A DNA stretch of 64,000 nucleotides from Daedaleopsis sinensis (GCA_033807695.1 CM066310.1:2666001-2730000); one strand, 5' to 3'. Shown: positions 10,720 through 24,195, counted from the stretch's first letter. Made by a program: numbers and translations. The notes: generated by a model from the letters alone, not told the origin.

Positions 10720-11710
10720 AGTCGTGTCGCTGCAGCATCTCACACGACTTGTCAGGCTTGTCGCGGTCTTCGCCGCCCGGTCCGCACCCCGCACCTGCTC
10801 CGGATCATGCCCGCCGCCTGCCACTCTCGCCCGCCGTCGAACGTCTCGCGCCGACGACTCGGATACTAGCACACCTTGGTCCGTCAGAGACGCTCCTAAT
10901 GCTAGCGAGAGCCCGCGCGTACCTCGAGAACCCAATCGCCGCGCCCCTGCTCCCAGAATCGCTGCTCCGCACATGGTCAGCGATCTTCGCGTCCGTCACG
11001 GTGGCCACTCACAAACCGGTACGTACCCTCCTACGAGTCTCCCACGACCAGGTAAGAGCCCGCGCTCCGCCGACTGCTGTACCGCCGCCCTCGAGCATGA
11101 GGGAGACGCAATGCGACACCCCGTCTCACGTTCTCGGAGTCCGTGTCCCGACGACGATCCATCGCGGCGCCGCCACTCTCGAGCACCGGAAAGACGCGTC
11201 TCATCGCGAGCGCGATAGCTCGACGTCCTGCGGCCCGCCGACGGTACTTCCCGAGAGACACGACGCGCTACGGCGACGCGATGTCTCTGCGTCTTGCGTC
11301 CCGCCGACCGTCGTGCAATCGTGCAAGACGGAGCCGCCGCTCTCGTGCATGGGAGAGACCCGACCCGACGCCCCACGTCATGTCTCGGAGTCTCGTGTCC
11401 CGCCAAGACTATATCACGCCGCCGCCGCTCTCGAGCACCGGAGAGACGCGTCGTATCGCGCGGTGCGTGGCGTGGTGGCTCGACGTCCTGCGTCCCGCCG
11501 ACCTGAGTACGTCTCGAGAGACACGACGCGTCGCGGCGACGCGACTCTGTCTCCACGTCTTGCATCCCGCCGCCGCTCTCGGGAGAGCGCGTCGCGTCGC
11601 CGCGCCGCGGTGTCTCGGCGCTCGTGTGCCACCGCCCGCTGCAATCCCGGGCCGCCGTTCTGCTCCCAGCATGCCATCAATGACACCTCCGTGAACGCAA
11701 GACAGTGAAG
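10720..11710. repeat. GC-rich imperfect repeats, unit copy 2
   Basis: This is the counterpart of 540-1680. A forward frame of 358 codons (10632-11708) spans it, but the frame is Arg/Ser/Pro-rich, crosses GTGAGT-type donors, and is not kept open in copy 1. It is better described as repeat-derived, GC-driven open sequence than as a gene. Confidence 0.55.
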
Positions 11711-12285
11711 GCTCGTACCTCAAGTTCGCGGTCCACAGCTCCAGCTCTCCACTATTCTCTGCAATGGCGACACTTTGAGCACGATATGGTATGTTGGCGG
11801 CGACGAGGGGCGCAGGTGGACGCGTCTGCTACGCGTCTTCTACGCGTCGGCGCGATGAAGACCTTCAGAAGGCCGGCAACCCCTGCTCTTCGCCGGCGAG
11901 CCACCTCCAGTCCGTCTCGAGGACTGGTAAGCACGCGGTGTCAGGCTGTGTAAATACAACATAGACATCAGACTCACGAGGGAGATGCACGAGGGAGATG
12001 TCGGATGGCGTGCGGCTGCGAGCCGTGAGTGGTGTGGCCGTCGAACGGGAGACCGGAGTGTGATAGCGATGAGAGCGGAAGGTCGAGTCTGTCGAGGAGA
12101 TGGCCGTGGATGGACTAGTCGTAGCAGACAGAAGAGGGAGCATAGACAGAAGGGTATAGATCTGAACGAAAAGAACTATAATCCAGGGTGGTGTGATGTT
12201 TGTATACGTAGCGGCGAATCCCGAGGAATTCTTACTGCTTACGCCCGAATTCCATTCTCCCAAACACCGCCGTCGGAAAAGACCA

Positions 12286-13863
12286 TTACGTACCGGGATT
12301 GTTCCCGGGCACGCTCATGTCGCCGCAGACTATTCCGCCTGCCCTTCCGAGTCCGTCGGTGCCTAGTATGTTGTATGTGTAAGGCCGTGTACTATTTGAG
12401 CTGCTATCGTCAGAGTCGAGCAGAAGAGGAATCCACGCGCAAGGAGAGATTTCTCTGCATGCTCGGGGATTCCTATTCTGCTCAGCTCCGGTCCGTACAT
12501 CGTCACTTCCCTAAATGATGGTTCAGCCGAGTCTGATCGGCGCCGCACAATCAAGGTTCTGAGCGCCCCGCGAGGTCATATTCCGGACTCACAAGGATCT
12601 TCCCCATTCCTGAGGCCATCTGCCACCTTACACAAGACATGCACACTGGGAGTTCTGTGCTGGAACTGAGTACACTGGCAGGACATTGGATGGCAATGGC
12701 AATGAGCGCGGAATCGAACAGCTATTGTAGCACACTCACACGCAGTCGGAAAGGCATGGAATGTTGCAAACTCGATGTATTTTGTGCGGCTACAGAAGCA
12801 GCTACCCGACGTCGCAACCGCTCGGAATCTTTTCCTGAAGCCTGGACCGTGATTATTATCCCTGTATCCCCCGACTTCTGAACTGAAGACTACCAGACTC
12901 AGTGCATTGCCCAACAGGCTGTGGTCGTACTTACCTGCTGTACCACCCTCTCGAGCTTCAGCAACGGGTGAGCGAGTGGGTACGTAGCTGCGGCAAGGCC
13001 CACACGGACAGGGTCCTTGGTCGAGAATAACTTTGGCTCGATCGCGCCCACCGCCCGGCCGGGAACGCCGAGTCCAGAACTCGCCGCCCATTACGTGGAT
13101 GACGTCCTGCTCATCGGTCCCTGGAACATAAACTTGGGCAGTGGGAATGACGTAGTAGAGACTCATAAGCTTCAGCAAACAACGGCCGGCCGGGACGGTT
13201 CAAGTTTGTACGTGTACGCACCTGAATGAACTTTGACGTACCAGCCGAACGCAAGCACCAATGCAAGCGACGGGCTAGTACGAGCTTGCGAGTCGTAGTA
13301 TGAGTAGACTACTAGAAGGCAAGAGATATTCTGCATGATGTGTTCAATTGTCAGTGAAAGGCTTGAACGGATTCGGATGATCTATGAACTTACCCCAAAC
13401 CCGCCGGACGCAGGCGAGCCGTGCAAGACGTTCTGTTTGCAAAGAAGGCAGCAAGGTACATTCATAGCAGAGGTGCGATCCGTCGGAGCGGATGGGCGAT
13501 GAGGATGTAAATTTGTTGAGCTCGAAGCTTGAATCGAGCATTGAATTCGAGTCCGAGTCTGTTCTGCCAGTGGGCTGCCCGGCCAGTTGTGTTAGTGGAC
13601 CCCAGTGTCAAGTGCTCGAGTACAGCTCACCGACACTTGTCCCGACTCCCGCTCATCCCACGATGATGCGTGAAGCAGGAACGGAGGAGAACGCTCGGCG
13701 GGGATGAGCGTCATGGGCAAGCCGCACAGGCTGGGAATCGCAGTCCAAATCCGGACAGCGATACTCACCGCCGGGCGTTAAGCCTCCTCCTTCCTCCGCT
13801 CACCTCTGTTATCGAACAGGACGCAGTCCGCTCAGCAAGAGCAATCCCTCCATAGCTATGCAT
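12286..13863 (-). CDS. Uncharacterised spliced gene, 360 aa, intact only in unit 2
   Basis: I do not recognise the family. The model has eight exons on the minus strand: 13863-13769, 13730-13631, 13574-13394, 13311-13222, 13120-12935, 12882-12806, 12721-12593 and 12510-12286. They total 1083 nt (361 codons), and every intron is GT..AG with matching phase. Introns measure 38, 56, 82, 101, 52, 84 and 82 nt; the 38-nt one is short, so the first exon is the least certain part. The product has a Ser/Asp motif (TDSDSNSMLDSSFE), a hydrophobic stretch of about 15 residues, a Cys-rich patch (CPCGPC) and a Ser/Asp C-terminal region. Differences between units are multiples of three in several exons, as expected of coding sequence. 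The start is uncertain: the proposed ATG lies in the palindrome ATGCAT, and a later Met is possible. Confidence 0.5.
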
Positions 13864-13900
13864 CCTGCCAGCTTTAATACAACTCGGGCAAGCTGTGACT

Positions 13901-15024
13901 ATGAAGAGATGGCCCCTCCCGCACTGTAAGTCTCTTCTTTTCGCATTTTAACTCACAAATTCGACTCACTGCTGATTACAACGCGATTACTAGAGCTATT
14001 AGCACGATGCTGACCACGGACAATCTCATTTGCAGCCGCCGTATATGGCAAGCACGACATACACCCCTCCGTTCGGCCCGAATCATCCAAAACGGCGGGG
14101 AATCGCGCAGACGGCGTTATCGAGCCAGGACCTTCTCCTCCCGCCCCCTCCGCCCCTAATTACGACGGTATCCCACCGAGAACTGTGTCAGACGTTAGCC
14201 GAGCGCCCACGCCACCACGCGAAGACAGCTGAGAAGCTTCCATGCTCCTCCGTGCTCGGAACCTGCGTCCACACGCGCAGGGTCCCCCGTCCCCTTCCCC
14301 TCGTCCCCCATCACCCGTGTCGCGCTGTGGTTGGTCCCGGCTCCTGCACCCGCGGAGCATGCGTGCGAAAGGGACTGTTGTCACTTCCGCACGCTCTGGT
14401 CTGCTGACCGTGGGGGATGCGCACGGACCACGGGCGAGAGGTACAAGTACTGTGTCTGCGCCCTCCTCCAGCAGCATTCACCGCCCACCCTCCTCTCCTT
14501 CCCTCTCTCCCCTCTCTCATGCGCTCTCACACATACCTCTCATGTCCATCGCCACTCCCGCCTCGCTGCTCACTGCCCTTCGACGAGTCTCTGCTGCGTG
14601 CACCTCATCTCGCCGTTGACGTCGACACCGCGATCCCGCCGTCTATCCCGCTCGTCCGGCGTCGTCTCCCTGCCCTTGCACGTCGCCCGCCGACGTCGCT
14701 CGACACCGCACTCGATCCCGAGCTGATCGCTGACGACGTGCATTGACTCTCCCAGTGCGCATCAGTGAGTAGCCTGTATCTCGCAAGCTGCTTCTTACGC
14801 TCTAGCCGACTTTGTGATCTCTCTTTGCAGATTCCCTCGCCGACATCTGACAGCGTCGACTCGGATGATGTATGTACGGCTTCCATAGCTACTCTGCACT
14901 AGACACTCGCTGATCTTATCTTTCGTTTCGTTTGCAGGGCAGCCTGAGTGGGGAGTCGACAGACTCGGACTCCGTCATCGCGGCTTGCAGCCTCGCGCGC
15001 GGCGATCTACACTGCTCGATCTAG
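13901..15024 (+). other. Candidate spliced Ser/Pro/Asp-rich gene, unit 2
   Basis: By eye this is base-for-base the same as the unit 1 copy across the modelled exons (offset 10238), so it adds no independent support. The same unresolved middle section applies. Confidence 0.3.
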
Positions 15025-15100
15025 AGGTTCGTAAACTCTCTGACTTACGTCTATACTGCCCTTTGATTACTGACTACTATCCATGCTAGATTTACAGAAA

Positions 15101-16242
15101 CGCTCCTAGTGCAAATGCGTGACCAAGTCCGCGCACGGCCGGGACCCGGAGACCAAATATGTGCCCCCGCCGGTCTGACTGCGCGAGGCAGACACTCACC
15201 ACTAGCAGTCTGCTACAGGCTCGCACAACCATCGCGATTCTGTCACGATCCTCGCGGACAGGTACGTCCGACTGACTCGCTTCTATCTGCGCACGCTGAC
15301 TCGGAGCTGATGCATCTAACTACAGCCCCGGCTGTGCGAGTCGGTCCCGCATTCCGATCGCGAGAGCACGTCCGGCAAGCACTCAAGCACTCATGGCTCG
15401 CCGCGTGATAGGACGCTGGGCACGGTCACGATCGTCGCGTACATGTACGTCCGATCGCCTCGTCCTTCGTATCTACGTGAATCGATCTGATCCATCTCTG
15501 CTGCAGCCCCCGCTCTTGGAGTCGGTCCCGGGCCCGCATGCGCAATCGCGCGTCCGGTGGACACTCGTGGCTCGCCACGTTCTGTGACACCGCAGGGTGC
15601 GTCGCGCAGCGGGCACACCTCCCCGGACTCGGAGGCCGACTGCTTCTCTTTGCAGGCCGCCGACTCGGAGTGTGGTGAACTCCGGATGGAGCACGGCGTG
15701 AGCATCGCTCGCCGCACGCCCCCACTGGCAGTACCGCAGTACCGCACACCCGGGACACGGCCTGAGTGCTGGCTTGCCCGGGCCTGTCGATCCCAGAGGC
15801 GTGCGTGCGTGCGACGCCTCTCGTGCCATGATAGGAATCCGTCGGTGAGTCACGTTTGACCGCGCCGGCTCTCTTTGTCTCGGGTTCTAACGACCCTCGC
15901 AGGCCTCCGGGTGTGCACACGTACGACCGGCGCGAGCATGCGGGCGCAGGCAGCACCACAACCCCGGGGGACACTGGCGTGAGTGCTGGCTTGCGCGTCG
16001 ATCCAGGAGGGCTGCGGGCGACGCCTCTCATGCCATGATACACAGGTGAGTCGCGCTCGATCTTCGTCTCGGGCTCTAATGCGAATGGCTCTTGCTGCGC
16101 CGACAGGCATCCAGATGCGCACACGTCCACGGCTGGCTCGAGGAGCGAACGTATGTCCCGCCAGGTCGATTCGCGCATCTCAGCCGACGCTCAACGGTTC
16201 ATTTCGCACAGGCTCCAGTTCGACTCGGACTCTGAAGACTAA
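15101..16242 (+). other. Candidate second forward exon set, unit 2
   Basis: This is the counterpart of 4863-6004 and keeps the acidic C-terminal exon (TAA at 16240-16242). Differences are scattered single bases. Confidence 0.3.
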
Positions 16243-18049
16243 CGTTAACATGTGCACCGCACCCGCGAAGTAAGCACGTCCGCCCGGTCTCCATCCCGCT
16301 CGCCTCACGCTGAGCTGTCCGTCTCAGGACGGCGGCCCCGCGCCCGCAAGGCTTACGACTGCTATCGATAATCATTGTGTAGTACTTATGCGCGTACATC
16401 CTGTACATACGTACATACATACCGCAGTACCGCGACCTGCCCACGCACCGTCCCGGGACCCGCCGCTGACCCACTCCCCGCCAGCACCCCCTGCGCACCC
16501 CTCCACGACGGCGTCCGTCCCGCGGTCTCGCTCGCACCGGCCCCGTGCGCGCCGTCGCGAGAGGGGCAAGTTCGGCCGGACGTCCGCACTCGGCGCAGGG
16601 CAGGCGCAGGCGGCGCGACGTGCCTGAGCCCGTCGGTGCTCGCAGCGGAGAGTGCGCCGGGCCTCCACGCGCACGGCGGGGCGCAGGGACGGCGCACTCG
16701 CGAGGGTCGGAGGATCCCGACAGTGCCCTCGCCCCCGCCCCCGCCCCCGCCCCTGCGGCCGGGGGCGTGTGCTCGACGAACGGCGGGGGTCCGCGTGTCG
16801 GGGCCGGTGCGTCGCACACGCCCGTCGCGTCCTGCAGGCTGGCTGTGCGTAATGCGTGAGTGGTGGACGGGATACAGCGACTTTGCGCGCGCACTGTTTT
16901 GCCTCCCGCGCGACGGTTCCGTGTTAAGGCTCCTGGCCGACGACCGTCCCGTGCGTGCAGAGTGAGTGTGCTGGGGACGGATGAGGGGGTGTCCGGGGCG
17001 CGGCGCGGCGCCGTTCGTGAGTTGGGCTGCAGTGCCGTCCTGCCCCGTCCGCGCGACCATCGCGTTCCGCGTGTTCTACGGCTCGCGAGGCTTCCGCGAC
17101 GGCCGTATCGTGAGTGCTCGTCGAGCGAGGTCGAACTTGAAACGGCGCGTCCGGGGCGGTGAATCGTGTCCGACGTGGGCTGCATGGACGGCGCACACGA
17201 TATGTGTGAGTTACGGGGCGTGGCGGGTCATCGTTCGGGCGGGAGAGCATACTCACCTGGGATGCCAATGGAAACGCGATGAGAGTCAGTTTCGTGAGCT
17301 CGTCGGATCGACGCGTGACCGGGCGCGTTCGATGCAGATTGTTCAACGCAGCCTGGAACAGTGTGTTAGCACGCGGCAGGACGAGAAACGGAGGAGCGGT
17401 TGCGGAAATGGGGACGCACCGGGTGGAGAGCGGGGGGTAGTCGTTGAGTACGACGGCGGGGAACGTCGCAGCAAGGCGTTCGAGGGTCGTCGTGGGGCGG
17501 CGGCGGCGATGGAGCGGATGTCGGAGACGGTTCACCGCGTGGATATAGTTCTAGTCTGCCGGCGTGTGGACGTTGGGAGCGAGGGCGAGGAGAGAAGGGG
17601 TCGTCGGGTGGGCGGTATCCGGGTCGTCATCGAGAGAGGATGGGGCATGAGATCGGGCGGGGCAGCGGAGGAGCGGGCGCGGATCGCGAGTGTGAGCTGA
17701 GCGGAGGAGAGAGCACTGAGGCGAGAGAGGAGAGCGAGTCGAGCAGCGTCGACTCGGGCGGAGACATCTGGGTCGAACGAGTGCGCAGACAGAGACAGGC
17801 CGCGTCGGAGAAACGATAATTTCTGCAAGTGGGATAAGTCTATATAGGGACCTAGCGCCACCAGCCTCATGTCCCATCAAGGCGCGCGGCAAACAGGTCA
17901 TGAACTTTGATGGCTGAGAACTCGTCCTACGCGCTCTTTCTCCGACGACCACGACACGACCGCGACGACCTTCTCTTTCATCTTCCCTCTCTCTGGACTC
18001 TTGGACGACTTTCTCGCTTTGAGCCTTGGGCGCACTTACCAGACACACC

Positions 18050-19703
18050 ATGCCGCCCAAGACGCTCCCCACGCTCTTTCTCGGTTTGGAGCTCGCGACG
18101 GACCAGCTCAGGGCATCCATTGTGGATGAGAATCTCGAGCTGGTGGGTGTAGAGGTCGTCGACTTTGACACGGAGATCGCGGAGTACCAGTGAGTTCACT
18201 TCATAACATATCTGTTCTCGCATCCTCGCCTTTTACTTTCCACGCGAGAAGAGCCTCGTCCATCCTCCGCCTCTTGCTCAGGCACGGCCAAGTATCTCGC
18301 GCTGAGGTATCTCCACGGCTGGGATCGCGATATGCACCATATACCACTTGATTGCACAGTCATAGCTGGTGCACTCAACGTGGTTGTGCAATCAAGGGTA
18401 CGATGGTGAGTTCGATCTTCCCCGTCTCTCCTGGCAATCCCCACAAAATCTTCGCGTCGTTGTTCGTATGGGGAACCATATTCGACGACGGTCGGACGCC
18501 TTCCCTACGAATAGAGCTCGGACGTCCACCCTCCAAGTCTGCGGTCGTTATGATTTTACGTGTTCGGTCGGCGGCATGCTCCACGGATCGTATCAGACGC
18601 GCATCTTTCTTCTTTTCGCTTTTGCGGTCTCAAAATGCGGACGGCTCGGTTGCGTCCGTAACATTCGTACTATTGGTTTCTATCCGATATATCAGCCGCT
18701 GCTCTGTTATGCCTACGGCGATGGTGGCTTACCCCTTGGGCTCGTCGGGCGGACGCGTTTTCTTGTTCCACAGACACGAAGAGCTGCTCATCGGGGTCAC
18801 AGCTCTCCAAGGAAACCAAATCTATTGGATCCGGACTCTAGTTTTCACTGTTGTTAAGCTGCTCTGATGGTCGGTCTACGCTCTCCGTCTTCCCGGGTTT
18901 CGTGTCTTATTACGTTTTATCCTCCTCCCTTACTCCGGTTGTTCCGTTACTCATACGAAAATACACTCGCGATGTTTTAGAACGCAAGGCGGTATCTTCA
19001 CGACTCCAGGCGAAGCATACACAACACCGGTAGAGATGTGGTTGAAGGCGTTCGGTAAGTCAAATACCTTCGCGGAAGCATTTTGTTGCGCTTATGATGA
19101 TCGGCATGTCACACTGTCACACCCTGGTGACATCTAGATCTGCTGCTCGAAAAGTTGGGCAAAAACTACGAGTTGTCGAGGATAAAGGCGATCGGGGGTG
19201 CTGCACAGGTGGGCATGTAGACTGCGTGTCAACAGGACTGCTCTCATCTTTCGCAGCAAGCATTGGTCTGGTGGAAAGCTCCCGTACCGCCCCTCCATGC
19301 GCTCGATCCCAGGCTGCCTATCCACGCGCAGATCACCTCACAGTCCTTCTCCGTCCAAAATCCCCCTATCGCGCAAGACACATCCGCACATACACACGCG
19401 CTTGCTCTAGAGGCTGCGCTCGGCGGTCCTGATCTCATGGCCTCGCGAGTAGGCACCTGTGCGCATCCTTCCCTAGTCGCCGCGCAATTGCTCCGTGTGC
19501 GCGAAGCTTGGCCAGACGTATGGGCCCGAACCGGACGTGTGCAAATGGCTAGCTCATTTCTTGCCAGTTTGCTGACCGGTCAGTTGGTGGGGATGGGCGA
19601 AGCTGAGGCTTCCTCTACAGGACTTTGGGTTCACGCCGGTGCGCAAGCCAGCGCCGGAGTCCAGAGCCATTGGGATGAGGGCGTGATGGAGATCGTGGGC
19701 GGT
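18050..19703 (+). pseudogene. D-xylulose kinase, 3'-truncated copy 2
   Basis: The ATG, exon order and splice sites are the same as in the complete gene. Exon 4 starts at 19257 and is cut at 19703 at the same base as copy 1. The frame then runs into a short unrelated tail with a stop at 19761-19763. Sequence in the retained exons is nearly identical to copies 1 and 3, so the truncation is recent or the copies are being homogenised. Confidence 0.88.
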
Positions 19704-19815
19704 GGGTGGCGGCGTCGCTGTTCGCCGTTCGCTGTTCGCCGTTCGCCGGTCGCCGGTCGCTGATGTCCGTGATGGCGACGCATTGCCAACCAGAGAAAGA
19801 ATTCATGAGATAGGG

Positions 19816-19843
19816 AGTGCGGAGGCGTATAAGGGTGTCGAGG
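19816..19843. repeat. Single 28-bp unit at the start of copy 3
   Basis: This is one copy of the 28-bp sequence that is repeated six times at 9651-9818, in the same position of the repeat unit. Confidence 0.9.
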
Positions 19844-21009
19844 GCGGGGGCAGGACATGGTAGGGGAGGGGGCAGGACATGGTAGGGGAGGGGAGGGGAG
19901 GGGAGGGGAGACGGCGGAACCTGGCACTCGGTAGCTACAGCGTGTACATACGCACGAAATATATTTCTGCTCCTACTACTCTCGAGTGCGACGCGGCGAG
20001 CTCGACTCGGACGCGGAGTTGATCAGGACTCGGACTTGGACCCGGTGCGAGACAGAGACGACACTCGCCGCCACCCCAGGTGAGTCTCGCGCATGCATTG
20101 TGTCTCCTGAGTACACAAACACGCCCAGACCGCTCGCTGACCTCGTCCCCGCCTCCGCCCAGCGTGTCTCCCTCGCGCGACTCGTCCGCGGTGAGTAGAC
20201 ATTCCGGCGCCTACGTTCCCATTCTTGGACACCCGGATCGCGCGTCGCGCGTCGCGCCTCTTGCTTCCGACCGCCATCCTCCCGTCCTCCCGTCCTCCCG
20301 TCTTCGCGCCTTTGCTGCCGGCTGCTCTGTGCACTCGCCGTCGCTTGTGCACAAACAGCGACGTTCGACTTGAGCGAAATGGCCTCGTACCTCGTGCTCC
20401 GCGACCGCCAGCCGCCGTTTCCGACTCTACCGCCGCCGCTCCCGTTCCCGCCGCGTGCAGACGACTCCCCGACGCCCTCCGCCCTTCCCGCGCCCGCGCC
20501 GACGTTTCCAGCCGCCCCGCACCCATGAACGGCCCCGGAAAAGCGAGATACACTCACCTGAGGTCCATGTCCACGCCATCTGCCCACTCTGCAGCTGTCC
20601 CCGCCTCCCGCCGACTCGTACTCGGCCGCCTGACGCCTGACGTCGCCCACCGCTTCGTCTTCTGTGTTCAGTCAAGGTGCGTACCCGAAACCCACTCCGT
20701 TGACTTGACCTTGGGCAGCAGCATCCGAGAGGTACGGCCGCTGAGCACTGTGTCGACCGCACCCGCTTTGCCGCACCATCATGCGATTTGCGCACGAGCG
20801 TCGCCGTAGATCTGAACCGCGCTGACAAGCATCGTTAGTCTAGGGCCTCGGAGCACGCGTCCGCCGTCAAGACACGCACCGAAAAGCGACATCCGAGTCG
20901 TGTCGGTCTCGCGTAAGGTACCCTCGACCACCGCGGCGTAGCCGCGGGAGCCCCGCCGCGTTATATACGTCTTGCGGGGTCACGGATATCGCCATATATC
21001 GCGCAGGTG

Positions 21010-22000
21010 AGTCGTGTCGCTGCAGCATCTCACACGACTTGTCAGGCTTGTCGCGGTCTTCGCCGCCCGGTCCGCACCCCGCACCTGCTCCGGATCATGC
21101 CCGCCGCCTGCCACTCTCGCCCGCCGTCGAACGTCTCGCGCCGACGACTCGGATACTAGCACACCTTGGTCCGTCAGAGACGCTCCTAATGCTAGCGAGA
21201 GCCCGCGCGTACCTCGAGAACCCAATCGCCGCGCCCCTGCTCCCAGAATCGCTGCTCCGCACATGGTCAGCGATCTTCGCGTCCGTCACGGTGGCCACTC
21301 ACAAACCGGTACGTACCCTCCTACGAGTCTCCCACGACCAGGTAAGAGCCCGCGCTCCGCCGACTGCTGTACCGCCGCCCTCGAGCATGAGGGAGACGCA
21401 ATGCGACACCCCGTCTCACGTTCTCGGAGTCCGTGTCCCGACGACGATCCATCGCGGCGCCGCCACTCTCGAGCACCGGAAAGACGCGTCTCATCGCGAG
21501 CGCGATAGCTCGACGTCCTGCGGCCCCCCGACGGTACTTCCCGAGAGACACGACGCGCTACGGCGACGCGATGTCTCTGCGTCTTGCATCCCGCCGACCG
21601 TCGTGCAATCGTGCAAGACGGAGCCGCCGCTCTCGTGCATGGGAGAGACCCGACCCGACACCCCGCGTCATGTCTCGGAGTCTCGTGTCCCGCCAAGACT
21701 ATATCACGCCGCCGCCGCTCTCGAGCACCGGAGAGACGCGTCGTATCGCGTGGTGCGTGGCGTGGCGGCTCGACGTCCTGCGTCCCGCCGACAGTACGTC
21801 TCGAGAGACACAACTCGTCGCGGCGACGCGACTCTGTCTCCACGTCTTGCATCCCGCCGCCGCTCTCGGGAGAGCGCGTCGCGTCGCCGCGCCGCGGTGT
21901 CTCGGCGCTCGTGTGCCACCGCCCGCTGCAATCCCGGGCCGCCGTTCTGCTCCCAGCATGCCATCAATGACACCTCCGTGAACGCAAGTCAGTGAAGGTT
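21010..22000. repeat. GC-rich imperfect repeats, unit copy 3
   Basis: This is the counterpart of 540-1680 and 10720-11710. The longest forward frame is 318 codons (21039-21995), with the same composition-driven features and no known motif. Confidence 0.55.
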
Positions 22001-22584
22001 CGTACCTCAAGTTCGCGGTCCACAGCTCCCGCTCTCCACTATTCTCTGCAATGGCGACACTTTGAGCTCGATACGGTATGTTGGCGGCGACGAGGGGCGC
22101 AGGTGGACGCGTCTGCTACGCGTCTTCTACGCGTCTTCTACGCGTCGGCGCGATGAGGACCTTCGAGAAGGCCGGCAACCCCTGCTCTTCGCCGGCGAGC
22201 CACCTCCAGTCCGTCTCGAGGACTGGTAAGCACGCGGTGTCATGCTGTGTAAATACAAGATAGACATCAAACTCACGAGGGAGATGCACGAGGGAGATGT
22301 CGGACGGCGTGCGGCCGCGAGCCGTGAGTGGTGTGGCCGTCGAACTGGAGACTGGAGTGTGATAGCGATGAGAGCGGAAGGTCGAGTCTGTCGAGGAGAT
22401 GGCCGTGGATGGACTAGTCGTAGCAGACAGAAGAGGGAGCATAGACAGAAGGGTATAGATCTGAACGAAAAGAACTATAATCCAGGGTGGTGTGATGTTT
22501 GTATACGTAGCGGCGAATCCCGAGGAATTCTTACTGCTTACGCCCGAATTCCATTCTCCCAAACACCGCCGTCGGAAAAGACCA

Positions 22585-24158
22585 TTACGTACCGGGATTG
22601 TTCCCGGGCACGCTCATGTCGCCGCAGACTATTCCGCCTGCCCTTCCGAGTCCGTCGGTGCCTAGTATGTTGTACGTGCAAGGCCGTGTACTACTACTTG
22701 AGCTGCTATCGTCCGAGGAGTCGAGCAGAGGAGGAATCCACGCGCAAGGAGAGATTTCTCTGCATGCTCGGGGATTCCTATTCTGCTCAGCTCCGGTCCG
22801 TACATCGTCACTTCCCTAAATGATGGTTCAGCCGAGTCTGATCGGCGCCGCACAATCAAGGTTCTGAGCGCCCCGCGAGGTCATATTCCGGACTCACAAG
22901 GATCTTCCCCATTCCTGAGGCCGTCTGCCACCTTACACAAGACATGCACACTGGGAGTTCTGTGCTGGAACTGAGTACACTGGCAGGACATTGGATGGCA
23001 ATGGCAATGAGCGCGGAATCTAACAGCTATTGTAGCACACTCACACGCTGTCGGAAAGGCATGGAATGTTGCAAACTCGATGTATTTTGTGCGGCTACAG
23101 AAGCAGCTACCCGACGTCGCAACCGCTCGGAATCTTTTCCTGAAGCCTGGACCGTGATTATCCCTGTATCCCCCGACTTCTGAACTGAAGACTACCAGAC
23201 TCAGTGCATTGCCCAACAGGCTGTGGTCGTACTTACCTGCTGTACCACCCTCTCGAGCTTCAGCAACGGGTGAGCGAGTGGGTACGTAGCTGCGGCAAGG
23301 CCCACACGGACAGGGTCCTTGGTCGAGAATAACTTTGGCTCGATCGCGCCCACCGCCCGGCCGGGAACGCCGAGTCCAGAACTCGCCGCCCATTACGCGG
23401 ATGACGTCCTGCTCATCGGTCCCTGGAACATAAACTTGGGCAGTGGGAATGACGTAGTAGAGACTCACAAGCTTCAGCAAACAACGGCCGGCCGGGACGG
23501 TTCAAGTTTGTACGTGTACGCACCTGAATGAACTTTGATGTACCAGCCGAACGCAAGCACCGATGCAAGCGACGGGCTAGTACGAGCTTGCGAGATGTAG
23601 CATGAGTAGACTACTAGAAAGCAAGAGATAATCTGCACGATGTGTTCAATTGTCAGTGAACTTGAACGGATTCGGATGATCTATGAACTTACCCCAAACC
23701 CGCCGGACGCAGGCGAGCCGTGCAAGACGTTCTGTTTGCAAAGAAAGCAGCAAGGTACATTCATAGCAGAGGTGCGATCCGTCGGAGCGGATGGGCGATG
23801 AGGATGTAAATTTGTTGAGCTCGAAGCTTGAATCGAGCATTGAATTCGAGTCCGCCGAGTCTGTTCTGCCAGTGGGCTGCCCGGCCAGTTGTGTTAGTGA
23901 GCCCCAGTTTCAAGTGCTAAAGTATAGCTCACCGACACTTGTCCCGCTCATCCCACGATGATGCGTGAAGCGGAAACGGCGGTGGACGCTCGGCGGGGAT
24001 GAGCGTCATGGGCAAGCCGCGCAGGCTGGGAATGGCAGTCCAAATCCGGACAGCGATACTCACCGCCGGGCGTTAAGCCTCCTCCTTCCTCCGCTCACCT
24101 CTGTTATCGAACAGGACGCAGTCCGCTCAGCAAGAGCAATCCCTCCATAGCTATGCAT
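22585..24158 (-). pseudogene. Uncharacterised 8-exon reverse-strand gene, unit 3 copy with 7-bp change
   Basis: The exons match those of the unit 2 model, and the TAG and the extra C of unit 1 are absent. One codon is inserted in the Ser/Asp exon (TDSADSN instead of TDSDSN). In the second exon, 7 bp present in units 1 and 2 are missing (near forward 23946), which shifts the frame before the splice site. If translation started at the later Met in the third exon, this copy would still be open. It is therefore either a disrupted copy or evidence that the first two modelled exons are not coding. Confidence 0.4.
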
Positions 24159-24195
24159 CTTGCCAGCTTCAATACAACTCGGGCAAGCTGTGACT

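Larger units (their letters stand above)
9535..19703. repeat. Tandem 10.2-kb unit, copy 2 (complete)
   Basis: This is a full repeat unit of 10169 bp between two identical junctions, where exon 4 of a truncated xylulokinase abuts a 'gggtggcggcg' unit start. It carries the six-copy 28-bp minisatellite near its left end. It lacks the segment of about 220 bp that copies 1 and 3 have. It has the only copy of the reverse-strand 8-exon gene that reads without a stop or frameshift. Confidence 0.93.

Noticed and set aside
10632..11708. 358-codon forward ORF in unit 2
   Set aside because: It is Arg/Ser/Pro-rich, crosses several GTGAGT donors, lies in imperfect GC-rich repeats, and its frame is not kept open in unit 1.
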